DNA of 64,000 nt, from assembly GCA_900109435.1 (NCBI GenBank), contig FNZT01000014.1, positions 1 through 64,000 on the forward strand, in the 5' to 3' direction. The DNA is from Ruminococcus sp. YRD2003. Lineage in GTDB: Bacteria; Bacillota; Clostridia; Oscillospirales; Ruminococcaceae. The notes beneath the pieces were generated by a model. The model was not told where the DNA came from and did not search any database. It saw only the letters and a list, made by a program, of their open reading frames with translations. Positions 35,601 to 42,484 of the stretch are shown one piece after another; within the stretch, counting starts at the first letter, position 1, and every line of letters begins with the position of its first letter. A program made the position numbers and the translations under genes.

Positions 35601-36514
35601 TGCTTGATAATAAGCCTCAAATTGATTATTATGCCAATAATATTCAGATTAATTCTCTCTACGATGATTCGTTTTTTATGCGAACAGACAAAAATGGAAA
35701 GAATTTCATTACGAAGTCAATGTATGCATTCCATAAGCTGTATTGTGATTGTAGAACAGTCAGAGATGAGGCGTGTTCTGATGAGCTTAGATGTATTGTT
35801 AAGAATGTAGCTGAACAATTACCAGTATGGTATAGAAATATCCGAACAGATCCAAAGTTTGATCCGAAGCAGATGCTTTATAAGTTCATGTGCATAATGG
35901 CAAAGGATATGCCGGATAGCTGCTATGAGCTTTTAAATGAACTTGTAGACGGTTATAAGACAAAGAAAAACAAATTGCCAGATTTCATAGGATATGCTTT
36001 GGGAGACCTTAAATACTCGCGTGAAATAGAACTGCTTAATAATATTATCACGTTGAAAAAAAGCAAGGTTATATGCATTCTTGCGAATGTATTGTGGAAA
36101 AATCAAGGCTTCTTATATGCTTTTGACATGGAAAATGCTTTTTATTTCTTTGATTATGCTGTTGAGAGTTGTATTAAATTCTGCGAGAAAGAAACAGGCG
36201 GTGTCAATCCCGGCGTTAAGGTTAAAGATTTTCATTCTTTTCTTGAATATATTTTGGCTATATTCAGACTGCGTGAATTGAATAATCCTGTAATAAACAA
36301 TAAGCTTTCACTTAACAATCCGCAGATACAGAGATTATACAGGGCACTTGAGCTCTTGGATGCAACTGGTATAAAACTGAGAACTATACTTGATTTTCGA
36401 CTCAAGCAGGAAGATGACAAGCATGATAAGCTTATATATGCGCTTGTTTGTTATATAACCGGCGATATGGGCGAAGATGATATTATAATATCTGGTTTGA
36501 ATGATACTGAATAA
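32651..36514 (+). CDS. 1287-aa orphan, largest operon protein (gene 11)
   Basis: No known domain is recognisable. The N-terminal ~200 residues are helical. The centre alternates beta-rich segments and helices, and the last ~250 residues are helical (PDSCYELLNELVDGYKTKKN, EYILAIFRLRELNN). A basic segment NARTDPILGKKQRIKIDS lies near residue 700. There is no membrane segment. ATG 32651, 10 bases after GAGGAA, is preferred to ATG 32642, which overlaps the upstream stop but has no spacing for a ribosome binding site. It may be the structural or target-recognition subunit serving the AAA+ protein, as McrC-like partners do; this is only positional inference. Confidence 0.72.
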   Translation: MNDTIKSYSDYCLAFKAESQLAKDMFAVRNWTIEELKSFRNISNGNSIIGLDDLESIEYIEMKSDALSFIVHESIDNFFRLYDHMREKSARENIIMPIQKAKEINNSTIIWLCKQPGRTAREKIGNSNNRIKAVNRFMSNDTLENRLLVACAKTLCACIKEKMIIIGEEHCRHEEILFLNKTNTFLKSSIVSNISKWNNTPPNNALLSDKNYKKIWIAWTRLKELDDVILHDSENLIENVFTVFTVELIAEIKKHIFLPQLPVMINYDEQKVCFFQNTIHGCDKNGIAVIISIRDDCVEIEYKGEKRSFNKTDIYDLCVLAPDMLEAFRKVFSDLKLFSSGTVQSSKVSELPFSEKKYIDIISVIPEVSCAEYGSFDNELKMIYQEFTENDKKKDVILPCFGSDILISDNLTRIFTIKSAAEHERADILQKIFSSSKKYFNCSSLSMMINDGYDAFQLKNYKKTARSFFNNVELFPESIGTVFWYQNCSGQFQNTNSSEIVIVANIIENSYSLTPVCSVYEEDTKRCIWERYPTALHAIPDLEKIKAKLENIGCPHDKAEDMLNDFGLRSLDIAFKKLMFEFQDREVYSFDEAVSWLTDSICIDITENVDTIIAEMFRKKETESCTVHVIVLSDFVKYSGKYTVINADMSDVIAGAQYHDKVYDEINNMLQKSKRQTLWRDHLPDLSIKRLFGEFPLVKNARTDPILGKKQRIKIDSIFTLPAGKDEYHFKLIQNDNGTDMRYEAVIKNDAFPLKHDTNCRLNMYYQYDADDMYTLEFVPINMNTAEFITAKVEFAKTSALSSLNLPSPPFPPVKTWEELYEIGSYGTTSIIDCVLRILNNLQKSMNQERYLIREFDIGRLLNEEDIIQQLEINGELQNVSIRKRNCCHQSDLYEGIGSISFLLSEPFVRDDVYEVELSDFDVFWKKDAFFINDIWFDDRYYDKISFFKDNFKDQEQFNEYIEKVTFVIKQNQKGYWIAKNICVLDNKPQIDYYANNIQINSLYDDSFFMRTDKNGKNFITKSMYAFHKLYCDCRTVRDEACSDELRCIVKNVAEQLPVWYRNIRTDPKFDPKQMLYKFMCIMAKDMPDSCYELLNELVDGYKTKKNKLPDFIGYALGDLKYSREIELLNNIITLKKSKVICILANVLWKNQGFLYAFDMENAFYFFDYAVESCIKFCEKETGGVNPGVKVKDFHSFLEYILAIFRLRELNNPVINNKLSLNNPQIQRLYRALELLDATGIKLRTILDFRLKQEDDKHDKLIYALVCYITGDMGEDDIIISGLNDTE

Positions 36515-36527
36515 AGGAAGTGTTAGA

Positions 36528-38471
36528 ATGTCAAAAGAGTATTCGCCGTTAAAGCTGATAAGAAATAAGGTTTTTCCTATATATCAGCTAAATGCGGTTA
36601 TTGAAGAAAAAAAGATAACTAAAGAAGAAGCTTTTAAGATTTGTATTCTTGAAACAATGGTATGGATAAGGCAGAAGTTTGAAAATCTTGATATACCCGA
36701 TGAATTGAATACTGTATCGCCTGCAATGTACAAGGAATTAGATTTAAAATCTCTTGGTTCATTTAGGATAGAAAGGGGATACATAGTAGAGGTCGTATAT
36801 ATTGATGATGAAAAAAGCTGGAGTTTTCAGCTCGTCGAGCCAGACCTTGCTTCTGTTAGCTCATCGCCTATTCCGGGCCGAGTTTTTACTACTGATATTG
36901 CATTTAAGATAACAGACAATGTAATCTACGGTGGATTCAGAACACTTGTATCAGAGCCGGAAAATTGCAATGAAGAGGTTCTGTCGCTTAGAACAGGAGT
37001 TATAAAAAGGATCGTTAGAAATCCATTGCTAAAGCTTTCACATATTTCTATTCCGCTTGATGAAAAAACAATGCTGTTGAATTCTGGTGAGCGACTAAAC
37101 TTTTTTTCTCAGAATGAAGAAAATAGTGATAGATATCTTCTGATGCTCGTATTTGCTGAATACAAGAACGATAAAAAAGAAGTTAAATCTAATGTTAAAG
37201 AAATACCTGAATTGAACGGCACGGTATTGGATAAAACGCTTGATATAAAATCGTTCTCGATGAATTTCGGAGTAACACAAAAATATACAGATGTAAATGT
37301 GAAAATTGGTGACAGTGCGGATAATAGTAGAAATACTTTAAAAAAGGAATCCAAGCCCGACAAAATGAGCCGGGAAACACTTCTCAAAAGAAATACCGAT
37401 ACTGATAATAAACCATATTACATTTATGATATTGATGACATAGCCAAAGAGCTAATGGGCTATGCTATTGTATACAGTTTGCCATATAATAAGATTCGTG
37501 AATTTGAAAAGTCTATGAATATGACAATATCGCCTGGTGATGCTGTTATTTTTGAGCCGAAGATGTTTGGCGACAGTGTACGCTATAATTGTGTCGAAAA
37601 CAAAGATGAGACCTTGAACGAGCTGATAAGCTTTATCAGGACTTATCAAGTAAAAAAGACCACGGAGTTTGATTCCATCTATTTTGTACATGATGCAAGA
37701 ATTGCTGAACAAAAAAAGATGCTGTATAGAAGCAACGATATTGAAGTTCTCGCTTCTGTTCGTTCTGAGCTTACTAAAGAGCTTGACACAATGAAAAGTG
37801 CAAATAAGGAGCTTAACAAGTATAAGGACAGAGCATTAATGCTTGAAGATAAGTTAGCTAATGCAGATAAAACAATAGAAAAACTCAAGGCTAACATGGT
37901 CAAGAAGGAACAGGAGATTTTGAAGATAATAGATGGTTTTGAATCCAAAAATCGTATTCTTCAATTGCAGGTAGATTATTTCCATTCACTAAGTTCACGT
38001 CCACAAAAACCTGATGAGATAGCTGCTTGGATAAAGAATAATTTTTCTGATTCTATGATACTTCATAAAAAGGCAGTCGATATGCTAAATAAGCTGCCGC
38101 CACAAAGCGTTAATATGAAAAAACTTTGCGATTCTTTGGAGTATCTTGCAGTTGAATATTATATGTTCTTCTATTCAAAGGAGCTGAGTGAAGAAGAGGC
38201 ATTACAATATGCCGGATTGAAGTATGCTCAGAAATTCAATGTTACTCCTTGTGGAGATGGAAGCATAAAGGCTCTTCCGGCAGATTACAAGATAAAATTC
38301 GATAAAAATGACGGAAATGGAATGAAGGAATATCCATTAGACCTGCATTTGAAATCGGGAGTCGATCCTTCACACCTTATAAGGATATATTTTCACTATG
38401 ATGAGATAAACAAAAAAATCGTTGTAGGCAGTCTTCCAAAGCATTTACCTACAATCTCTCAAAAAACGTGA
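36528..38471 (+). CDS. 647-aa orphan with central coiled coil, last operon gene (gene 12)
   Basis: The start ATG 36528 follows AAAGGAAGTG and lies 14 bp after the stop of gene 11. The N-terminal ~200 residues are beta-rich (SPIPGRVFTTDIAF, GVIKRIVRNP). A second globular part follows around residues 295-390. A coiled coil runs from about 400 to 478 (EVLASVRSELTKELDTMKSA) into a helical C-terminus. I see no catalytic motif. The matching coiled coils in genes 10 and 12 suggest that the two proteins may bind each other. No strong terminator follows; a weak 9-bp AT-rich stem (AAAATATCA/TGATATTTT) lies at about 38530-38553. Confidence 0.72.
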   Translation: MSKEYSPLKLIRNKVFPIYQLNAVIEEKKITKEEAFKICILETMVWIRQKFENLDIPDELNTVSPAMYKELDLKSLGSFRIERGYIVEVVYIDDEKSWSFQLVEPDLASVSSSPIPGRVFTTDIAFKITDNVIYGGFRTLVSEPENCNEEVLSLRTGVIKRIVRNPLLKLSHISIPLDEKTMLLNSGERLNFFSQNEENSDRYLLMLVFAEYKNDKKEVKSNVKEIPELNGTVLDKTLDIKSFSMNFGVTQKYTDVNVKIGDSADNSRNTLKKESKPDKMSRETLLKRNTDTDNKPYYIYDIDDIAKELMGYAIVYSLPYNKIREFEKSMNMTISPGDAVIFEPKMFGDSVRYNCVENKDETLNELISFIRTYQVKKTTEFDSIYFVHDARIAEQKKMLYRSNDIEVLASVRSELTKELDTMKSANKELNKYKDRALMLEDKLANADKTIEKLKANMVKKEQEILKIIDGFESKNRILQLQVDYFHSLSSRPQKPDEIAAWIKNNFSDSMILHKKAVDMLNKLPPQSVNMKKLCDSLEYLAVEYYMFFYSKELSEEEALQYAGLKYAQKFNVTPCGDGSIKALPADYKIKFDKNDGNGMKEYPLDLHLKSGVDPSHLIRIYFHYDEINKKIVVGSLPKHLPTISQKT

Positions 38472-38569
38472 ATAATTGAAAATAAGAAGTCTGCATACTT
38501 TCATTTGGGCTTAGATTAAATGTTTGGTAAAATATCACTTTATGATATTTTCAATAGAGAATAATATTA

Positions 38570-39148
38570 GTGTTATTCTTTGTGATGTTCGGCTTTGTAA
38601 AGGTCGAAGATGGTACTGTTGTAGTAGCAAACAGAATATTTGAGACAAGACTCTATAATGATTTGCTTACCTCAGAAGAAATGAAAGCAACTCCTATTTC
38701 AAAGGCAGGCTTATTTGACATGCCTGAGTTCGTCAAGGATGGAATCCTTGATGTCAAGCTGATTCTCGGTAGATTTATAGAGCATTTCCATGAGATATAC
38801 AGTGATAGTACCGATAAGTTTATTGAGGAAGACGGAAGGAAATGTTTTCTTGTATATCTCCGCCCTATAATCAATGGAGTTGGTAACTATTACATCGAAG
38901 CTCGTACACGTAACAATCGTCGTATGGATGTAGTTATCGACTATCTCGGAAAGCGATATGTCATCGAACTCAAAATATGGCATGGAAAGAAATATAATGA
39001 AGACGGTGAAAAGCAGCTCTCGGATTACCTTGATTCGTATAAATTAAAAACTGGATATATGTTGACTTTCAGCTTTAATAAGAATAAGGAATCCGGTATC
39101 AAAACTGTTCAATATGAGGATAAAACTTTGATCGAGGCAGTTGTATAA
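38570..39148 (+). pseudogene. C-terminal fragment of an AAA-ATPase-like / PDDEXK_9 protein
   Basis: The frame opens with FGFVKVEDGTVVVANRIFE and contains YYIEARTRNNRRMDVVID and YVIELKIWHG, blocks typical of the C-terminal third of large AAA-ATPase-like proteins with a PD-(D/E)xK nuclease tail (Asp in MDVVID, ExK in IELK). The whole ATPase half is absent, and the only early starts are GTG 38570 and ATG 38585. It mirrors the related fragment at 15829-16227, so such remnants flank the operon on both sides. It could still be expressed as a 192-aa protein. Confidence 0.68.
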
Positions 39149-39163
39149 AGCATATTTGTTGAA

Positions 39164-39192
39164 ATGAAAAAAGCCTCCGTAAAGGAGGCTTA
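39164..39192 (-). terminator. Bidirectional hairpin, best as minus-strand terminator
   Basis: AAGCCTCC-GTAAA-GGAGGCTT follows the PDDEXK fragment. The T-run lies on the minus strand (TTTTTTC). On the plus strand the stem is followed by AGATAGG. Confidence 0.6.
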
Positions 39193-39206
39193 GATAGGTT
39201 CAGTTA

Positions 39207-39227
39207 GTGCACCAATTTGTGCACCAA
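39207..39227 (+). repeat. Paired GTGCACCAA repeats, putative right-arm integrase sites
   Basis: GTGCACCAA at 39207-39215 and 39219-39227 (12 bp apart) corresponds to the pair at 778-798. Downstream, GATAC-N3-GTGA-N8-CTG starts exactly 28 bp before the core in both places (878 and 39317). Confidence 0.55.
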
Positions 39228-39344
39228 ATATTAGTAAAATAGGTCTGAAATTTAAGGCTTAGAATCGTTGCGGCATTTCCAGAAATGGCTATATTTGGGA
39301 CTGTATGACACTTGATGATACTGGGTGAAAAACGTTCTGGTGAA

Positions 39345-39389
39345 CTCATAACCCGAAGGTCGTTGGTTCAAATCCAGCCGCCGCAACCA
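39345..39389 (+). repeat. Attachment-site copy 2: 3' half of tRNA-Met(CAU)
   Basis: This is identical over 45 bp to 906-950, from CTCATAA through CCA, and again without any 5' tRNA half. It marks the right end of the element. Confidence 0.87.
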
Positions 39390-39420
39390 TATTAGCATGA
39401 CTAAAAGTATGACATGCAGG

Positions 39421-39449
39421 AAAAAGCCCGAAATATCGGGCTTTTTTGC
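39421..39449 (+). terminator. Rho-independent terminator after att copy 2
   Basis: The perfect stem AAAAAGCCCGA/TCGGGCTTTTT with loop AATA is followed by another T. It is symmetrical and may act in both directions. Confidence 0.85.
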
Positions 39450-39512
39450 TACCCAAATTCCGGAAAAATCCTTGAAAAAATGAGGGATGACATTGGGGTA
39501 TTTTATGCCTCT

Positions 39513-39527
39513 GGCTGGATTTGAACC
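39513..39527 (-). repeat. Inverted T-arm-like match to the att core
   Basis: On the minus strand GGTTCAAATCCAGCC matches 15 consecutive bases of the core (T arm plus start of the acceptor strand). It is followed by AGAGGCA instead of GCCGCA. It may be a decayed inverted core or a fragment of another tRNA gene. Confidence 0.35.
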
Positions 39528-39613
39528 CTCACAAGGAAAAATTTCGGAGTGAATATAGGTCGAAATACAGGCAAATATCGATTTTCTCGACAAAAAATAG
39601 TACACAAAGTTTC

Positions 39614-39671
39614 GGACTCGGTTTTAGTGGTTTTCACGAAATGTGAAAACACTGGGATCGAGTCCTTTTTT
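39614..39671 (+). terminator. Long imperfect hairpin with T-run
   Basis: About 23 base pairs, several of them G-T, form between GGACTCGGTTTTAGTG... and its 3' partner ending CGAGTCC, with one bulged base and loop GAAAT. TTTTTT follows. It is much longer than ordinary terminators and has no gene just upstream. Confidence 0.5.
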
Positions 39672-39841
39672 GTTTCTACGAAAACCAATTGATAGTAAAC
39701 CTATCAGCGATTTGTGAGCCGTTTCTGACGGCATCGGTTGCAGGTAGGGAAACTGCACCATCGAGAGCAACTGCAGCCACTGTGAACGATTTTTGAGCCT
39801 CCTGTGGCAGATACATAGAAAGCAGATCACGCCTGCTGTCT

Positions 39842-39985
39842 ATGGAATACTTCCGTGTAAAGGAGTCTGTATACGAGACCAATGGTCAGAAAAGAACGTA
39901 TCAGCAGACCTTTGTTACAGGCAAGGGTCAGCAGTACATCCTTTCAAGGCTGATGAGAGAGTATGGAGGTGTTATAAATCCCTAA
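39842..39985 (+). pseudogene. C-terminal relic of a KilAC-type phage antirepressor
   Basis: The frame encodes RTYQQTFVTGKGQQYILSRL and ends GGVINP, the usual end of KilAC-domain antirepressors. In the same frame a TGA at 39794 blocks any longer reading, and no DNA-binding N-domain is present. It is a remnant of phage or element DNA. Confidence 0.65.
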
Positions 39986-40155
39986 AGCTCGAAAACGTCA
40001 TTGTTCATGGTTATTGTAGTAGTAATGTGTTATTCATGACTTTTTAGTTTTAGTTCAAGGGCTAAGTTACAAGCCGACCAAGTGGTCTATATTCTATTGC
40101 GGCTTCAAGGCAGCCGAGGTTCGGTTTCAAGCTGTTTTATATAAAGGAGCTAAAT

Positions 40156-40494
40156 ATGGCGGAAGATAAGGATTTTGAAGAGAGAGGATACAAAAGATAC
40201 CCTCCAAGTGATATAGATTGTGATGCGGTAAAGTACTTTTATCAGAAAAGATACGATGGTACAGCTGCTCAAAAATACTTCATAACAGCTAAAAAATGGG
40301 AAATGTGTGACAACACGGGAAAACAAGTCTATAACGGATTTGAATATGAAGTCCAGTTATATCAAAAAGGTACGCATTTGCCGTTGAATTTGACTTTCCA
40401 TAAGGAATGGACTCTCGACAATGTTGAGAATTATGTTGAAGAAATATACATGACTGGCTTATTTGAGCCTTATGATGAATATAAAATGCCTTGA
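40156..40494 (+). CDS. 112-aa protein of unknown function
   Basis: AAAGGAGC (40144-40151) precedes the ATG. The product is acidic at both ends, rich in Tyr and Lys and soluble. The centre (KWEMCDNTGKQVYNGFEYEV, LYQKGTHLPLNLTF) suggests a beta-rich fold. I recognise no family. The -35 box of the next promoter overlaps its stop codon, so it ends its own transcription unit or reads through into the metallophosphoesterase gene. Confidence 0.65.
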   Translation: MAEDKDFEERGYKRYPPSDIDCDAVKYFYQKRYDGTAAQKYFITAKKWEMCDNTGKQVYNGFEYEVQLYQKGTHLPLNLTFHKEWTLDNVENYVEEIYMTGLFEPYDEYKMP

Positions 40495-40519
40495 CAAGCA
40501 GTAAAGCTTGTGCTATCAT
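40491..40519 (+). promoter_or_regulatory. Promoter of the metallophosphoesterase gene
   Basis: TTGACA (40491-40496), a 17-bp spacer and TATCAT (40514-40519). The -35 box covers the stop codon of the previous gene. Confidence 0.7.
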
Positions 40520-40559
40520 AGTCTAAAATAAGAAAGAATACTGAAAGCAGGTGAAAAGA

Positions 40560-41243
40560 ATGGTATATATAACAGGAGATATACACGGTGAACTTGATCC
40601 AATATATGAATTGTTCATAAGGCATAGGCCATCTAAAGATGACATAATCGTTATTCTCGGGGATGTCGGAGTAAACTACACAGGCACACTGCACGATAGA
40701 GGACTCAAGACTGCAATGAGCAAACTCGAATCTACTTTCTTCTGCATTCATGGTAACCATGAGAACCGTCCTCAAAATATAGCTTCTTACGAAGAAAAGG
40801 AGTGGAATGGCGGTCGTGTCATGTACGAAGAAGACTTTCCCAACCTATTATTCCCTATAGATGGTGAGATTTTTGATATTGAAGGAAAGAAATGTATAGT
40901 GATCGGCGGAGCTTACAGCGTTGATAAGTATTATCGGCTGAGAAATGGCTATAAGTGGTGGCCAGATGAACAGCCGTCGCTGACAATAAAGGAATATGTG
41001 GAAAAGCAGCTCTCCGGAAACAAAATAGACGTTGTTTTCTCGCATACCTGTCCTGCCAAGTATATACCAACAGAATGCTTTCTTTCAGGGATAGATCAGT
41101 CCAGAGTAGATAACAGCACAGAACAATGGCTGGACACTATCGAAGAGAAACTCGAATATGAAGCATGGTATCTTGGACACTGGCATACAGACAAGCGAAT
41201 AGATAAGATGCACTTCCTGTTCCACGGCGTTGAAGTGCTGTAA
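40560..41243 (+). CDS. Calcineurin-like metallophosphoesterase
   Basis: The motifs ITGDIHGE (Asp, His), ILGDVGVN (GDxG), HGNHEN (GNHE), a later VFSHTCP and LGHWHTDKRID (GHxH) form the complete two-metal site of the calcineurin-like phosphoesterases. Substrates in this family range from nucleotides to nucleic acids and cannot be told here. ATG 40560 with AGCAGGTG upstream is preferred; GTG 40551 is in frame. A macrodomain gene follows 15 bp later, so the two may be cotranscribed. Confidence 0.87.
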   Translation: MVYITGDIHGELDPIYELFIRHRPSKDDIIVILGDVGVNYTGTLHDRGLKTAMSKLESTFFCIHGNHENRPQNIASYEEKEWNGGRVMYEEDFPNLLFPIDGEIFDIEGKKCIVIGGAYSVDKYYRLRNGYKWWPDEQPSLTIKEYVEKQLSGNKIDVVFSHTCPAKYIPTECFLSGIDQSRVDNSTEQWLDTIEEKLEYEAWYLGHWHTDKRIDKMHFLFHGVEVL

Positions 41244-41258
41244 GAAAGGTCAATTATT

Positions 41259-41795
41259 ATGAGTAAAATAGAGTTAATAAATGCCTCATGTGCAGATCAG
41301 ACGGTAGATGCAGTAGTTAATGCTGCAAACAGCGGGTTATGGGCTGGCGGTGGAATCTGTGGCGTTATATTCCAGAAGGCAGGTCTCAAGGAGCTGACAC
41401 AGGCTTGCTCTGCGTATAAGGCTCCGTTAAATGACGGAGACGCTGTCATAACTCCTGCATTCAACATGACAAATGCTAAGAATATAATTCACGCTGTAGG
41501 TCCTGACTTCTCATATACTCCTACAGCTTTTAAGTAGTTATTCGATGCGTACTATAATTCTCTGTGCGTATTAAAGGAAAATGGGCTTCACAGCATATCA
41601 TTTCCGCTTATAAGCTCTGGTATCTTTGGCGGTGACCTGCCAGATCCTGCTGGCGAATCGACTAAGCAGTGCTGCAGAGCGTATAACAAGTTTACTGCCG
41701 ACTATCCTGACTATGAGATAGAGGTAAAGCTTTGCGCCTTTACGTCCAGAGAAATGGCTTCAGCTCAGAATATCTTCAGTAAGTATATAAAATGA
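41259..41795 (+). pseudogene. Macrodomain protein gene interrupted by an in-frame TAG
   Basis: Macrodomains bind or hydrolyse ADP-ribose conjugates. The frame carries VVNAANSGLWAGGGICGVIF (ADP-ribose binding loop) and NIIHAVGP, then a TAG at 41535-41537. The same frame continues intact to TGA 41793-41795 with SISFPLISSGIFGG, the second binding loop, and a normal family end. A single C-to-T change (CAG to TAG) explains the break, so decay is very recent, or an amber suppressor or read-through restores the ~178-residue protein. Otherwise a 92-aa N-terminal half is made. Confidence 0.8.
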
Positions 41796-41847
41796 CGAAA
41801 CTCCCTGTGTTTCCGCACAGGGAGTGATTAATAATACGAGATTTCTA

Positions 41848-41876
41848 TTGCTTTTAAGGCACTATTATGTTATACT
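41848..41876 (+). promoter_or_regulatory. Promoter of the kptA-like gene
   Basis: TTGCTT (41848-41853), a 17-bp spacer and TATACT (41871-41876). Upstream at 41800-41825 a 10-bp stem ACTCCCTGTG/CACAGGGAGT lacks a T-run and could be a weak terminator of the macrodomain gene. Confidence 0.6.
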
Positions 41877-41917
41877 AAATTTAGAATAAATGAAATAACA
41901 AGTAATGAGGTGAGAAA

Positions 41918-42472
41918 ATGAATGAATTATCGAAATATCTGTGTTTGCTCCTCAGACATCAACCTGAGAAAGCGGAGCTGGACATGGATTCACATGACTG
42001 GGTATCAGTAAAACAGCTGATAGACGGCGTTAACCGCCACAGCAGCTATAAGCTGAATCGTGAGTTGTTAGAACAGATAGTAGCTGAAGACAATAAGGGA
42101 CGCTACAGATATGATGAAAAACACGAAAAGATAAAGTGCTGTCAGGTACACTCGGTTTCCTGGGTTGAGCCAGAGCTTGAATACTGCGAACCGCCTGAGT
42201 TCTTGTACCACGGAACGACTACAAAGGCTCTCGAAGCCATTGAAGAAAGCGGAGCTATAAAGAAGATGGCGAGACACGCTGTACATATGCAGGCTGATAT
42301 AAGCAAAGCTTGGCAGTCTGCAGAGCGCTGTCACAAGATACCTGTTGTGTTGAAAATAGCAGCATCTGAGATGAACAAAGACGGATATAGGTTCGGCGTT
42401 ACCGAAAATGAGGTTTGGTGTACCGAAGAAGTGCCTGTGAAGTATATCTGTGACAGCGTATATACCAAGTGA
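41918..42472 (+). CDS. kptA: KptA/Tpt1-like RNA 2'-phosphotransferase
   Basis: These enzymes move a 2'-phosphate from RNA to NAD+, giving ADP-ribose 1''-2''-cyclic phosphate. The N-terminal winged helix includes LSKYLCLLLRHQPE (conserved Arg-His) and the NKGRYRYDE turn. The C-terminal ADP-ribosyltransferase-like half has FLYHGTT and VHMQAD (usually HVHL). The usual RAxQGHS motif reads KCCQVHS here: the Arg is Lys and the Gly is Val, which may weaken activity or change the substrate. GAGGTGA precedes the ATG. The neighbours include a macrodomain and, 4 kb away, an ADP-ribosylglycohydrolase. Confidence 0.83.
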   Translation: MNELSKYLCLLLRHQPEKAELDMDSHDWVSVKQLIDGVNRHSSYKLNRELLEQIVAEDNKGRYRYDEKHEKIKCCQVHSVSWVEPELEYCEPPEFLYHGTTTKALEAIEESGAIKKMARHAVHMQADISKAWQSAERCHKIPVVLKIAASEMNKDGYRFGVTENEVWCTEEVPVKYICDSVYTK

Positions 42473-42484
42473 TAGAGGTAAAAA

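Larger units (their letters stand above)
951..39389. mobile_element. Integrative and mobilizable element, ~38.4 kb, at tRNA-Met
   Basis: The region is bounded by identical 45-bp tRNA-Met 3' ends (906-950 and 39345-39389). It contains an excisionase, a Tn916-like tyrosine integrase, a P4-type primase, a MobC-like protein and a small relaxase, but no type IV secretion genes. It would therefore need a helper conjugation system. Cargo comprises a Fic protein, an orphan, an Mrr/OLD/Nmad cluster and a 12-gene operon. The internal module at 9046-9410 resembles an old element boundary, so the region may be a composite. The att repeats are directly visible; the single-element interpretation is inference. 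Confidence 0.7.

Noticed and set aside
16592..38471. BREX, DISARM, Zorya or complete Ter system
   Set aside because: No PglZ-like phosphatase, methyltransferase, DrmA/B-type set, MotAB-like channel or TerC/TerD gene is visible; only the VWA-PP2C-kinase triad fits the Ter literature.
39624..39882. Minus-strand frames of about 68 codons beside the KilAC relic
   Set aside because: They overlap a long hairpin and the plus-strand relic, and show no recognisable family. They may be debris but cannot be supported as genes.
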